Positions 9,427 through 16,964 of a DNA stretch of 64,000 nucleotides are shown in pieces. The notes beneath the pieces were generated by a model, which was given only the letters and a program-made list of their open reading frames with translations, was not told the DNA's origin and did no database searches. The DNA is from Geomobilimonas luticola (GTDB taxonomy: Bacteria > Desulfobacterota > Desulfuromonadia > Geobacterales > Geobacteraceae). The stretch is taken from the NCBI RefSeq assembly GCF_018476905.1, contig NZ_JAHCVK010000001.1, forward strand, positions 558,001 to 622,000, read 5' to 3'. The first letter of the stretch is position 1, and every line of letters begins with the position of its first letter. The translations under genes were made by a program, and so were the position numbers.

Positions 9427-11505
9427 ATGGCAAGCATTGATGAGTCATATTCAGAGTTCATGGAGGACGTCCGGAGGGATGCTCACTCAATGGGGCAGCC
9501 TCTTCAAGAGTGCTTCTTCGAAAGGTATGCCGTGCTCGCGGCAGGTAACGGAGACTGTTGCGATTTGACATATACCCCTGTCAAGAAAGAAGGGGCGACG
9601 GGCTATCAGATCGACGGCTATGCCTTGAACACGGAACAGGGGGATCTTTACCTCGCGATAGCTGATTTCAGACATGAGGATGAGTTGCAGACTCTCAATC
9701 AGCAGCAGATAGACTCGTATTTCGGCAGGGCTGAGCGGTTTTATAAGCAGGCTCTGAAGCCTGAATTCATAAACGCTCTCGAAGAGACCGGCCCAGTGTT
9801 TGAAGCTTCGTATCCGATTTATGCTAAGAACATAAATGTAAAACGGGTGAGGGTTATTATCTTTTCAAACGCAAAACTCGTTGCCAGGAAAAAAAATGTA
9901 GAATCAAAGAATCTGGATGACAAAAAATTCATCTACAACATCATGGATTTCTCCCGATATAACGACATCTTCAGTTCAATGGGGGAAACGGAACCAATAG
10001 AGATTGACCTTACTGAAGAGTTCAATTCAACCCTCCCCTGTCTCAGAGCCCATACCGGGAGTGGTGACTACGAATCCTATCTCATCGTCATGCCTGGGGA
10101 ACTGCTTTCCAGAATATATGAGCTATATGGTGCAAGGCTTCTTGAGCAGAATGTGAGAACATTTCTTCAGGCAAAAACGAAAGTGAACCAAGGCATCATC
10201 ACAACGCTTGAAAAGACACCAGAGATGTTCTTTGCCTATAATAACGGGCTCACAGCCACTGCGTCCGGAGTTGCAGTCTCGTCTGAATCTTCTGGAGGCA
10301 CTTCAATTCGTGCCATCAGGAACTTGCAGATTGTGAACGGAGGACAGACCACCGCTTCAATCCTGTATGCAAAAGACAACAGGAATGTGAATCTTGCCAA
10401 TGTTTTTGTACAGATGAAGCTGACGGTATTGCCAGAGGAGCGAGTGGAAGAAGTTGTCCCGAGAATCTCGAGGTTTGCTAACTCACAGAACAAGATCAGT
10501 GATGCAGACTTTTTCTCGACCCATCCGTTCCACGTTGAAATGGAGAAGATTTCAAGAAGGCTGTCTGCACCCCAGAAGGAAGGGGCATTCACTTCCGCAA
10601 AATGGTTCTACGAAAGAGCGAGAGGTCAATACCGTAATCAGCTTGCTAAAGGCAAAGCATCTGACCGGAAGAAATTCGAGGCGGAATTCCCAAGTGATCA
10701 GATTATCGCGAAGACTGATCTTGCGAAATATGTGCTGACATTTGAGCGCCTGCCCTATTTGGTGAGTCAGGGGGCACAGAAATGCTTCATGCATTTTGCC
10801 GACCGTATAGGCAAGGAGTGGGAAAACAGAGCGGACAGCTTCAATGAAGGCTATTTCAAGGATGCCATAGCGATGGCGATCATCTTCCGATGGGCCGATC
10901 AGATGATCGCCAAATCTGAGTGGTACCGGGAGGACCGGGGCTACAAGGCACAGGTCGTCACATACTCTATCGCGCTGCTCGTTCATATACTGGACAGAGC
11001 TGACGGGAAGAGAATCAGTCTTCAACAGGTCTGGAACAGACAGACACCCGGAGACGCCCTGAAGAAGATTCTAGAAAAAATTGCAGTGATGGTTGCGGCA
11101 CGCATAAAGGATGCCCCATCAAATGTCAAGAATATAGGAGAATATTGCAAACAGCAGGCGTGCTGGAATGCTGTTACCGGGCTTGATGTTGGAGTACCGG
11201 CAATCTTGCTTAAGGAGCTTGTCGACAAGGATGATCACCGGCAGCAGAAGCGTGACGATGTTGCGGTAAAGAAAATTGATAAGGGAATTGAGTTCGATGA
11301 AATGCTTCTCAAGTTGAATCCATTTGTTCCAGCGATCAGGGAATTCGCTCAATCAACAAAAATTCTTTCGCCAGCTGCTGATGCTGCACTGGCAAAAGTT
11401 TCCAGAGGAAATATCTCCCTCACTTTTGCTGAGAAGAATGCTCTCGTCGTGATTCTGAAGAATATGGATGATGCTGGGCATGATATGAAAGGTATATCTG
11501 TATGA
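9427..11505 (+). CDS. AIPR (abortive infection phage resistance) family protein
   Basis: A 692-residue protein of the AIPR family. The hallmark block runs from FFAYNNGLTATA (about residue 268) to NLQIVNGGQTTAS (about 300). ATG 9427 was chosen over upstream in-frame starts because it follows a GGGGGAG ribosome site and lies just after the nuclease stop. Members were first linked to abortive phage infection in lactococci and recur at the end of MORC-Z1-DUF4420 clusters. It closes the six-gene unit, and no obvious terminator follows before the ParB remnant. The molecular function is not established for the family. Confidence 0.87.
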   Translation: MASIDESYSEFMEDVRRDAHSMGQPLQECFFERYAVLAAGNGDCCDLTYTPVKKEGATGYQIDGYALNTEQGDLYLAIADFRHEDELQTLNQQQIDSYFGRAERFYKQALKPEFINALEETGPVFEASYPIYAKNINVKRVRVIIFSNAKLVARKKNVESKNLDDKKFIYNIMDFSRYNDIFSSMGETEPIEIDLTEEFNSTLPCLRAHTGSGDYESYLIVMPGELLSRIYELYGARLLEQNVRTFLQAKTKVNQGIITTLEKTPEMFFAYNNGLTATASGVAVSSESSGGTSIRAIRNLQIVNGGQTTASILYAKDNRNVNLANVFVQMKLTVLPEERVEEVVPRISRFANSQNKISDADFFSTHPFHVEMEKISRRLSAPQKEGAFTSAKWFYERARGQYRNQLAKGKASDRKKFEAEFPSDQIIAKTDLAKYVLTFERLPYLVSQGAQKCFMHFADRIGKEWENRADSFNEGYFKDAIAMAIIFRWADQMIAKSEWYREDRGYKAQVVTYSIALLVHILDRADGKRISLQQVWNRQTPGDALKKILEKIAVMVAARIKDAPSNVKNIGEYCKQQACWNAVTGLDVGVPAILLKELVDKDDHRQQKRDDVAVKKIDKGIEFDEMLLKLNPFVPAIREFAQSTKILSPAADAALAKVSRGNISLTFAEKNALVVILKNMDDAGHDMKGISV

Positions 11506-11524
11506 TCGCCATTCCGCTTCCTTC

Positions 11525-11584
11525 TCACTTAATATTTATCAGTTTGAAAAAGTCGAGGACAGCAATCTCCTTGAATCTGTCATG
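11525..11584 (-). pseudogene. Remnant of a RepB/ParB-like gene 3' end
   Basis: Read on the minus strand, this stretch encodes HDRFKEIAVLDFFKLINIK followed by a stop. It closely resembles the last residues of the intact ParB-like gene at 16965-17858 (HDKFKEIAELDFFRLKNMA). DNA identity over about 55 bases is high but not perfect (roughly four in five by eye). Upstream of it the frame no longer resembles a ParB protein. It therefore looks like the leftover tail of a second, diverged copy in the same orientation. Confidence 0.7.
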
Positions 11585-11698
11585 TCGTTGATGGCACTTT
11601 GATGTGCTGGGGCTGTTTTTGCAGTCGTAGCTAATCATTAGGCATGTATATAATTCATTTCCCCAATCCTTATCGTGTGGGAGCCAAAGGACTGTAAC

Positions 11699-13285
11699 AT
11701 GTCTCATGCATACAAAAAAATATTGGTGTCATGGGTTGCACGCTCAAACGACCCTTATGAATGGGATGCAAAAAACGCCCGTGTTGCAGTTGATGAGGCT
11801 AACAATCCGATCTATGGCCCGACGTTAACATTGCTTCTTGATCGACATTCAGAGCATCAAAATATCAACAAAGCATTTTTTTTCTTCAGAACAGCATCGG
11901 ATGCTGAAGCGCTAAATGGGATTCGCAGTGTTCTGAAAAAACAACGCCCGACCTTTCAGTTTGAAGCACTTCCTTGGGCTGGGAACGATCCGACAGACCA
12001 CAAAGCACTTTTCAATTATCTGCAACCCGAGCTGAAACGAATACGCGAGAATCATCCGGATGATGAGCTTGTAATCAACGTAAGTCCAGGTACACCTGCT
12101 ATGCATACTGTTTGGGTGCTTCTTGCCGAAGTAGGATATATCCGGCAACCGGTAACGCTCGTCCAGTGCCATCGATCACGAGAACGCAACGGTCGCCCAC
12201 CAGTGGAGAGGATATCAATAGGAGTCGAAAACTATTTCAAACAGTATCAAGACACCATGAGCTACTTGAATGAACAGTCGGATTCCAGTGTTTCATGGAA
12301 TCCACTCGACTTCCGCTCTGAAAAACTGAAAGCACTAGAACGTGAGGCCCGTAGATTTGCTAAAGTCAAAACCCCTATTCTTATACTGGGTGAGAGGGGA
12401 ACAGGAAAAAGTACCTGGGCTGTTTGGATTCGTTCAAATAGCCCTTATAGACGACTGAAAAAAAATTGGGCGGGTGTTGCGTGTGGACAATTTACCTCAG
12501 ACCTGATGCGTTCAGAGTTGTTCGGTCATGTAAAGGGTGCATTTACTGGGGCTGAAAGAGACAAGACAGGTTTATTGCAACGCATGGACAAAGATACCCT
12601 TTTTCTTGATGAAATCGGGGATATCGACGCCGATACACAACGACTATTGATAAAAGCTCTGGAAGAAAAAGAATTTCAGCCGTTAGGTAGCGAACATTCA
12701 GAGAAAAGCGATTTCAGGTTGATTACAGCTACCAATCGTCCACTTGAATCCTTGCACAATGAGATACATAAGGATTTTTTTGACCGTATAAGCCCGTTAA
12801 TACTGATAATACCGCCTCTGAGAGAAATCCCTGAAGACATCCCTTGGATTTGGCGAGATGTTTATGCGCATGCACAGTCCCTAGCAGCAGTAGATCGCAG
12901 CAAGGCAGTATTCAGCAAAGTGGATCATGCAGCCATTGTTAAATATTTGCAGTGCCATACCTTGCCAGGCAATTACCGCGACCTATATCGGGTTGCATAT
13001 CGTTTAATTGCATTTCTTAATGACTGTGATGCTAAAGAGAATCCAGAAGATGCGTTACACTATGCCTTGTCATCAATACAGCCGACTTCAAGTGAGCCAT
13101 CAGCATTGTCCGGCTCTGCCCTGCCAACCTTGAATGAAGGTTTCTCGATTGAAGCGTACCTTTCAGATATTCGGCGCAATTTGATTCTTCATGCGTTGGA
13201 ACAATCTTCTGGCAACCAGCGAAAAGCAGCTGCTCTTCTCGCGATCTCTCCCCAGGCGATCAGTAAATTCAAAAAGTCGCCGTGA
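11699..13285 (+). CDS. RtcR-like sigma-54 activator with CARF-like sensor domain
   Basis: A 528-residue bacterial enhancer-binding protein. Residues 1-180 resemble the CARF-like ligand-binding domain of RtcR, including the SPGTPAMHTVW strand-turn at 129-139 that aligns with the equivalent TTGT segment of E. coli RtcR. Residues 215-440 are the sigma-54 AAA+ domain: Walker A GERGTGKST (231-239), GAFTGA loop (280-285), Walker B LFLDEIGD (301-308). The C-terminus (505-527) is a Fis-type HTH. ATG 11699 has AAAGGA upstream. RtcR responds to RNA-derived signals and switches on RNA repair genes. Here the target is probably the operon starting at 13482, not rtcBA. The gene is AT-rich compared with the core genome. 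Confidence 0.9.
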   Translation: MSHAYKKILVSWVARSNDPYEWDAKNARVAVDEANNPIYGPTLTLLLDRHSEHQNINKAFFFFRTASDAEALNGIRSVLKKQRPTFQFEALPWAGNDPTDHKALFNYLQPELKRIRENHPDDELVINVSPGTPAMHTVWVLLAEVGYIRQPVTLVQCHRSRERNGRPPVERISIGVENYFKQYQDTMSYLNEQSDSSVSWNPLDFRSEKLKALEREARRFAKVKTPILILGERGTGKSTWAVWIRSNSPYRRLKKNWAGVACGQFTSDLMRSELFGHVKGAFTGAERDKTGLLQRMDKDTLFLDEIGDIDADTQRLLIKALEEKEFQPLGSEHSEKSDFRLITATNRPLESLHNEIHKDFFDRISPLILIIPPLREIPEDIPWIWRDVYAHAQSLAAVDRSKAVFSKVDHAAIVKYLQCHTLPGNYRDLYRVAYRLIAFLNDCDAKENPEDALHYALSSIQPTSSEPSALSGSALPTLNEGFSIEAYLSDIRRNLILHALEQSSGNQRKAAALLAISPQAISKFKKSP

Positions 13286-13331
13286 TGTCATCAATAATCC
13301 ATGCGATAGACTTCCCCGTTGGGCATGAAAT

Positions 13332-13343
13332 CAACTTAAGTTG
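13332..13343. promoter_or_regulatory. 12-bp palindrome, likely enhancer site of the activator
   Basis: CAACTTAAGTTG is a perfect palindrome centred about 98 bases upstream of the -24 element at 13435. That is the usual distance for an upstream activator site bound by a dimeric Fis-type HTH. A weaker inverted pair (AATCCAT 13296-13302 / ATGGATT 13353-13359) encloses it. Binding by the 11699-13285 protein is inferred from position only. Confidence 0.5.
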
Positions 13344-13431
13344 TCATCTATGATGGATTGTTCGCGTGTGAACTAACCTCTTGTTGTCGCTTTATTCAGT
13401 TTTTTTAGCATGTTAACTGTCATCGTCTTTA

Positions 13432-13448
13432 TTGGCACGCTCTTGGCT
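13432..13448 (+). promoter_or_regulatory. Sigma-54 (-24/-12) promoter of the HEPN/deaminase operon
   Basis: The sequence TTGGCACG-CTCT-TGGCT matches the -24/-12 consensus (YTGGCACGNNNNTTGCW) with one mismatch. The spacing between the second G at 13435 and the C at 13447 is the required 12. Transcription would start near 13459, just ahead of the AGGAGG and ATG at 13482. Its position directly after a sigma-54 activator gene makes regulation by that protein very likely. Confidence 0.82.
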
Positions 13449-13481
13449 ATAACGATATCAAATCGTCAGGAGGCACAACCA

Positions 13482-13685
13482 ATGGACACAAGATTCGACA
13501 AAATGATCAGGCGCGTTGGCCAGGGATTCTATATCAATTACATAGGCTCCATACGGGACGCGGTTGCAGATGACTCTCTTGAATCATTAATCCGGAGGGT
13601 CAGTAACAACCGAAAAGACATTGTTACCGTTGAATTCCGTCTCAGGGCAATGGCTTCGGCAGTCCGCCAAGGTTATGCACGATAG
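13482..13685 (+). CDS. Unknown 67-residue protein, first gene of the sigma-54 operon
   Basis: Starts at ATG 13482 with AGGAGG eight bases upstream. The longer open frame from 13410 is excluded because the sigma-54 promoter lies inside it. The product is a basic, mostly helical 67-residue protein (MDTRFDKMIRRVGQGFYINY at the start, arginine-rich end) without signal peptide or recognisable domain. A surface suited to nucleic acid or partner binding is plausible. As the first gene of the induced operon it could be an adaptor or toxin/antitoxin-type component, but nothing in the sequence decides this. Confidence 0.7.
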   Translation: MDTRFDKMIRRVGQGFYINYIGSIRDAVADDSLESLIRRVSNNRKDIVTVEFRLRAMASAVRQGYAR

Positions 13686-13698
13686 GAGGGGAAAAAAC

Positions 13699-13908
13699 AT
13701 GACACCTACTGGACAGGAATACCAACAGATGTATCCAGAACGCTTCAAGGATGGGAAAATATACTGTGCGTGCGGCTCAAGTAATATCCGTGCATTTTGT
13801 GCACCTGCTAATACTGGTGACATTTTCTATGCCTGTGCAAGTTGCTGGACGACACTATTCACTGGAACAATTTACGAAAAGTATCCGATAGCGGGGGTGG
13901 GGTGGTGA
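13699..13908 (+). CDS. Small zinc-ribbon-like protein (69 aa)
   Basis: Begins at ATG 13699 after a strong AGGAGGGG. The 69-residue product has a CxC pair (C23, C25), C34 and a CxxC pair (C46, C49) with aromatic residues between them, the layout of a small zinc ribbon. Its last codons overlap the HAD gene start (GTGA), implying translational coupling. The family is not recognised. A nucleic-acid-binding or adaptor function in the same complex as the HAD or HEPN proteins is possible but unproven. Confidence 0.72.
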   Translation: MTPTGQEYQQMYPERFKDGKIYCACGSSNIRAFCAPANTGDIFYACASCWTTLFTGTIYEKYPIAGVGW

Positions 13909-15026
13909 AAAAGATCAAACTGGCAGTATTCGACATGGAGGGAACGCTTCTCAAGCGTTCATGCCGTTTCGATTTTATCAAGGACCGCTTCCCCCAAAAC
14001 TGGAAGAATTTATGTCTCTGCCATGGGGAGGCCGTATTGGCGACAAAGCAGTTCAGCAGCGCATGGACGCTTTTGTGTGATTTGCTTGGACCTGAAGCGA
14101 GCAAAAAGAATCAGGCAAACTGGGAAAAGTGGCGGGATGGCGGCTATCCCGGTTACAGCGAGTGGGTCATTGACACAATTAAGCTGCACAAAGAGTACAG
14201 GCTCACCAAGGAGTTGTTCGATGCCGTTATTCATGACTCAGCAGAATATTTTTCTGGCGTTTCAGAAACATTCCAGGCATTGCGAGCGCACGGTATCACC
14301 ATCGCCCTGGTTTCCGGCGGACTGAAAGCGATGGCCGATCGGGTATCACTTGATTTCAACCTTGAACATTGCTTCACATCTGCAGAATATTTCTGGAATC
14401 CTGACGGGACAATCCGCCACTGGAATTGTCAGCCAAGCGATTTCATCCACAAAAAGCATCTTGTGAAACTGCTGCTTCATGATCTGGGTTTTTCAAAGGA
14501 GGAGGCCGTATTCATAGGTGATGGCGGTAATGATCGTGAGGCTGCCCAGTATGTAGGACGCTCAATAGGATTCAACCCGAAACAGCACCATGAGTTTTTC
14601 TGGGATACTGTTGTAAGAGGTGATGACCTGCAACAGGTGCTTGAACCACTTGGATTCCAAACAACTGAATCAGTCAGCAACAGTAAGCGTTCAAGATCTG
14701 ATAACACCAGGCCTGATCAATCAACCAAAACAGCATTCAGAAAATTCTTGGTTGAGCATGGCGGTCTGACGGAAAACTCATCCCGCTCCTACATTACGTA
14801 TCTGAACAGTATCCTCATCAATATGCAGGGAGCTAAGGCCGAAACTTCTAGCAGTCGAACACCGCTCCAATTACTTGTTGAAGCGGCAAAAGCGGCAAAA
14901 TCAGAAGCCTCATTCATCAAGGCGCTATCAAAACCCTTGTCTGGTCCTGAAGGAAGAATTGGCGATCTTACATCAACGGCGAAACAATTTTACCGGTTTA
15001 CTCATTCGCTCGTAACGGAAGGATAA
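13905..15026 (+). CDS. HAD-family phosphatase with recombinase-like C-terminal extension
   Basis: A 373-residue protein. Residues 1-250 are a phosphoserine-phosphatase-like HAD hydrolase: motif I is FDMEGT (nucleophile D10, with E12 where many HADs have Asp), motif II LVSGG (about 136-140), a lysine at 183-184 and motif IV GDGGND (about 205-210). Residues 278-301 (FRKFLVEHGG onward) and the helices to the end resemble the SAM-like core-binding domain of tyrosine recombinases, without any catalytic domain. GTG 13905 (or 13902) follows a GGGGGTGG site and overlaps the zinc-ribbon stop. It could dephosphorylate a nucleotide or an RNA end. Substrate unknown. Confidence 0.8.
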   Translation: MKKIKLAVFDMEGTLLKRSCRFDFIKDRFPQNWKNLCLCHGEAVLATKQFSSAWTLLCDLLGPEASKKNQANWEKWRDGGYPGYSEWVIDTIKLHKEYRLTKELFDAVIHDSAEYFSGVSETFQALRAHGITIALVSGGLKAMADRVSLDFNLEHCFTSAEYFWNPDGTIRHWNCQPSDFIHKKHLVKLLLHDLGFSKEEAVFIGDGGNDREAAQYVGRSIGFNPKQHHEFFWDTVVRGDDLQQVLEPLGFQTTESVSNSKRSRSDNTRPDQSTKTAFRKFLVEHGGLTENSSRSYITYLNSILINMQGAKAETSSSRTPLQLLVEAAKAAKSEASFIKALSKPLSGPEGRIGDLTSTAKQFYRFTHSLVTEG

Positions 15027-15029
15027 AAT

Positions 15030-16274
15030 ATGGAAAACCGTGAAACCCTCCTTGCTCGGTATATGGTCGGTCGTTACCGCCTTGGGTATGAAAATCTAGC
15101 TTTCTACCTTGCCGGGGCTTTGTTTGAGAAAATAATCGATAACAAATTGTTAACCCAGGAAACATTGAGCGCTTATGAACTGAACAGGATAAGTTTAGAA
15201 GACAAAATCGATCGGTTAAGAGATGAGGTTCTCAGGAATGATACTCTCTACAGTGATCAATGGAGAGATATTTTTTGCTGGTACATGGATACTGATCAAA
15301 GGCCTGCACTTAGAAAACCGCTTTCACAAAACACTGATGCCGTTAGAAAAAGATTGCATAATTTTAGATACTTAAGAAATTCGATTATGCACGGCAGTTT
15401 GGAGAGAATGCGAGATGATGAAGATAACAAAAAAGAGAATCTCATAACGTATGTCTGGCGTGAGTTGGCACCTAAATCATTTGAAATGGCATACCCGCAT
15501 CGCCACGAACGAGGCGGCATTATCAGCTCTATGCAGGAACATACCGCAGATTACCTTGTGAGAGATATTGATGAGATTGATATAAAACCAAAAGACAAAA
15601 AAGTTGCCTTCGCTAAAGATGAGCCCCTTAAAATCCTTAGTGAAGATTTTGAAAATTTATATAAATTGCGTCGTAAGTTAGTGCCTTTCAAAAACTTTCT
15701 CGAAAACTGGGTGAACCAGTTCGGTCTATTTACTGATATTCTCACAACAATTGATACGACAAGCGGCTATATCTGGTTACCGCTTACAAGAAAAGACCCC
15801 GCAACAAAGACCGGAATTTTGACATGTTCAGTCTCAATGCTTGCAACACCGCTTGATTTCAGGATTTATATGGATTTTGGCGGGCGAGCAAAAGAAGAGC
15901 GAAAATTGTATTACCGTTTTATAAATAGTGATGAATATCTCCAGTTTGTTGAACAGAACACACAATCCGATCTGAAAGTTTTTGATATAGATTGGTACAG
16001 CCACAAGTTCAATATTCGTAACGCTGATAAGAATTGGATTGATAACAGACTGGCATCCATAGAATCAGCAGCATCAAAGATTGACATGTTGCCTGAAAAA
16101 TCTGATGACCCGCTAACATGGAATCGTATGCTTCATGGATACATATTTCAAAAAGACGAATTTGGTGTGATTGAAACTATTACATTTAAGAAAATTGAGC
16201 CGAAACTCAGAAGCATTATTGACTTTTACAAGACATTCAAAAAATTTGCCCATAAAGAAGGGGTTACAATATGA
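15030..16274 (+). CDS. Unknown protein with HEPN-type RNxxxH motif
   Basis: A 414-residue protein starting 3 bases after the HAD stop, behind GGAAGGA. The N-terminal 130 residues are alpha-helical and contain YLRNSIMHG, where R116-N117-x3-H121 matches the RNxxxH active site of HEPN ribonucleases. The rest (about 190-414) mixes helices and strands and matches nothing I know. If the motif is functional, this would be the RNA-cutting effector of the operon. It overlaps the deaminase gene by four bases. The call rests on one short motif and the predicted helical context, so a non-catalytic HEPN-like fold remains possible. Confidence 0.65.
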   Translation: MENRETLLARYMVGRYRLGYENLAFYLAGALFEKIIDNKLLTQETLSAYELNRISLEDKIDRLRDEVLRNDTLYSDQWRDIFCWYMDTDQRPALRKPLSQNTDAVRKRLHNFRYLRNSIMHGSLERMRDDEDNKKENLITYVWRELAPKSFEMAYPHRHERGGIISSMQEHTADYLVRDIDEIDIKPKDKKVAFAKDEPLKILSEDFENLYKLRRKLVPFKNFLENWVNQFGLFTDILTTIDTTSGYIWLPLTRKDPATKTGILTCSVSMLATPLDFRIYMDFGGRAKEERKLYYRFINSDEYLQFVEQNTQSDLKVFDIDWYSHKFNIRNADKNWIDNRLASIESAASKIDMLPEKSDDPLTWNRMLHGYIFQKDEFGVIETITFKKIEPKLRSIIDFYKTFKKFAHKEGVTI

Positions 16275-16702
16275 GCACAAAATCAATTAAGAACTGTATC
16301 GATGCATCTACTGAACAAGTTGAATGTTACCTTAAACTTCTTGCGGATGCCCACAAGGCAAAAGATAATGCTTATTGCCGCTATTCTAATTTCCAAGTGG
16401 GAGCTGCTGTCCTAGCAAAAGATGGAAATATCATTAAGGGATGTAACGTAGAAAATGCTTCCTATGGCCTGACCATGTGTGCGGAACGGACAGCTCTCTT
16501 CAAAGCTACGTCTGAAGGTTACAAGCCTGGAGATTTCGAAGCAATTGCGATAGCAGCCAGCGCGGATGATTTTTCTCCCTGTGGCGCCTGTCGTCAGGTT
16601 ATCAACGAGTTTGGTGACGACATGGTTGTCATTTTCGAATTTGGTGGTGAAACGGTCATTAACACACTCGCCGGTATTTTGCCTTATAACTTCAAACTAT
16701 GA
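16271..16702 (+). CDS. cdd: Cytidine deaminase (Cdd-like)
   Basis: A 143-residue zinc-dependent deaminase of the homotetrameric cytidine deaminase type, converting cytidine or deoxycytidine to (deoxy)uridine. All key elements are present: the substrate motif NVENASYG (59-66), the zinc/proton-shuttle motif CAE (70-72) and PCGACRQV (103-110) with C104 and C107. The C-terminus ILPYNF corresponds to the LLP-x-F tail of housekeeping enzymes. It begins inside the HEPN gene stop. Location in a sigma-54/CARF-controlled operon is unusual for a salvage enzyme. It may act on nucleosides released during the response, or on another cytidine-containing substrate. Confidence 0.9.
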   Translation: MSTKSIKNCIDASTEQVECYLKLLADAHKAKDNAYCRYSNFQVGAAVLAKDGNIIKGCNVENASYGLTMCAERTALFKATSEGYKPGDFEAIAIAASADDFSPCGACRQVINEFGDDMVVIFEFGGETVINTLAGILPYNFKL

Positions 16703-16755
16703 AGAAATACCAAAGGCAGTATCAAGTCGGATTACCATGATAAACGGAGTTAACC

Positions 16756-16926
16756 ATGAGACCGAGAGATGATGAAGATGACGGACCGTTTCCGAAGCGT
16801 GTTTTTCCAACAAGCGTTTTCCCAAGGCGGATCTTCCCTTGGATGGGAGGCGACGATGATACGGAAGATAACAAACCAACGGCTTATGAATCAAGCCTGG
16901 GAAGGGAAGATCGGGGAAAGGAATAG
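16756..16926 (+). CDS. 56-residue protein with a pentapeptide FP repeat
   Basis: A small open frame with GGAG upstream, 53 bases after the deaminase, on the same strand and probably the last gene of the operon. The ends are strongly acidic, while the middle carries four FP pairs at a perfect period of five (F12P13, F17P18, F22P23, F27P28, units of the type FPxxV). No transmembrane segment or known domain is present. It may be a short linear-motif protein or inhibitor. Coding status rests on the ribosome site, the repeat and operon context. Confidence 0.55.
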   Translation: MRPRDDEDDGPFPKRVFPTSVFPRRIFPWMGGDDDTEDNKPTAYESSLGREDRGKE

Positions 16927-16964
16927 AGACGCTTAGTTGGCGACAGAACGTCCGCATTAGCCCC

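Noticed and set aside
2287-11505. BREX or DISARM system
   Set aside because: No PglZ, BrxL, DrmA or DrmB-like proteins are present; the GHKL, Z1, DUF4420 and AIPR set defines a different type of cluster.
11699-13285. CRISPR type III locus suggested by the CARF-like domain
   Set aside because: No cas gene and no direct-repeat array were seen anywhere in the window; the domain order is that of an RtcR-type activator.
13410-13481. Longer N-terminus for the first operon protein
   Set aside because: The hydrophobic extension would contain the sigma-54 promoter at 13432-13448. AGGAGG and ATG at 13482 explain translation better.
16699-16740. 13-residue frame overlapping the deaminase stop
   Set aside because: It overlaps the stop by ATGA but has no ribosome site of its own and no distinctive sequence; too short to support.
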